Source of the DNA: Bacteroidales bacterium
GTDB lineage: Bacteria; Bacteroidota; Bacteroidia; Bacteroidales; P3
Assembly (NCBI GenBank): GCA_017545365.1
Contig: JAFWOP010000007.1
Location: 1 to 6,348 of the forward strand
Reading direction: 5' to 3'
DNA: 6,348 bases
Position numbers and translations under genes: made by a program. Below, in pieces: positions 6,231 to 6,348 of this stretch; position 1 is the stretch's first letter, and the number at the start of each line of letters is the position of its first letter. Under the pieces are notes generated by a model. It had not been told where the DNA came from. It made no database searches and saw only the letters and a program-made list of their open reading frames with translations.

Positions 6231-6251
6231 GTTAGGGGGTTGGGGGTCTGA
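6223..6251 (-). repeat. GC-rich palindromic repeat, copy 2 (inverted)
   Basis: The reverse complement of these 29 bases runs TCAGA, CCCCCAA, then CCCCCTAACTTAGGGGG, identical to the corresponding part of copy 1. Beyond TCAGA the similarity stops (the GGTCGT arm is absent). The hisH stop codon TAA (6228-6230) lies in the centre of the palindrome. It is not followed by a T tract, so it is not a standard intrinsic terminator. Confidence 0.87.
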
Positions 6252-6317
6252 TCAAGGAGCATAAACATAAATGCCTATAATATGGAAGAGAAAGAGAAAG
6301 AGAAATATAACAATGTA
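6252..6317 (+). other. short spacer with a purine-rich run and two tiny open frames
   Basis: This 66-nt spacer separates repeat copies 2 and 3. It has a Shine-Dalgarno-like AAGGAG (6254-6259). ATG 6271 begins a 15-codon frame (MPIIWKRKRKRNITM) with its stop at 6316-6318. ATG 6282 begins a second frame (MEEKEKEKYNNV) that remains open through repeat copy 3 to the window edge. The A/G run at 6284-6304 is low-complexity. Neither frame resembles a known protein, so I do not call a gene. Confidence 0.4.
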
Positions 6318-6348
6318 GGTCGTTCAGACCCCCAACCCCCTAACTTAG
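6318..6348 (+). repeat. GC-rich palindromic repeat, copy 3 (forward, cut by window end)
   Basis: All 31 bases match 5530-5560 exactly, in the same orientation. The remaining GGGG of the palindrome would lie just beyond the window. By analogy with copy 1, the start codon of the next gene (a his gene would be the natural guess) may follow within a few bases. Confidence 0.85.

Noticed and set aside
6223..6246. Inverted repeat after hisH as an intrinsic terminator
   Set aside because: The stem is GC-rich but is followed by TTGGGGGTC, not a T tract, and the stop codon lies inside it. It fits the dispersed repeat better.

Overview
The window looks like chromosomal DNA from a member of the Bacteroidales, most likely Prevotella or a close relative. 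I infer this from three promoters of the Bacteroidetes type (a TTTG-like element about 20 nt before TAnnTTTG), the near absence of Shine-Dalgarno sequences before start codons, and the family resemblance of the proteins. No database search was possible, so the genus is an inference.

Left part (1-3291): the 3' two thirds of a Na+/phosphate cotransporter gene with a C-terminal PhoU-like domain runs rightward. It meets, tail to tail and with overlapping stop codons, a leftward two-component operon. That operon encodes an OmpR/PhoB-type response regulator and then a membrane histidine kinase, with a recognisable promoter just before the regulator. The placement suggests phosphate sensing, but the signal is not shown by the sequence.

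Middle (3292-3906): this stretch holds no protein gene. It contains a leftward tRNA-Asn(GTT) with its own promoter and intrinsic terminator, and a rightward promoter for the next operon that ends only a few bases before the first start codon. The roughly 290 bases between the regulator promoter and the tRNA terminator (3292-3580) show nothing I can support.

Right part (3907-6348): a rightward, tightly packed group encodes a DivIC/FtsB-like septum protein, a small four-helix membrane protein overlapping it by 17 nt, formyltetrahydrofolate deformylase (purU), and the glutaminase subunit of imidazole-glycerol-phosphate synthase (hisH). purU and hisH touch the same one-carbon/AICAR metabolism: the HisH-HisF reaction releases AICAR, which consumes 10-formyl-THF, and PurU degrades 10-formyl-THF.

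The most unusual part is 5511-6348. A short GC-rich palindromic repeat (core CCCCCTAACTTAGGGGG plus a C-rich arm) occurs three times. One copy ends three bases before the hisH start, one in opposite orientation supplies the hisH stop codon, and one is cut by the window end. hisH itself carries an in-frame array of eight 9-bp units encoding Gly-X-Asn/Asp, in a loop where other HisH proteins have only a few residues. I see no complete undescribed system; the repeat family and the HisH insertion are the leads worth following.
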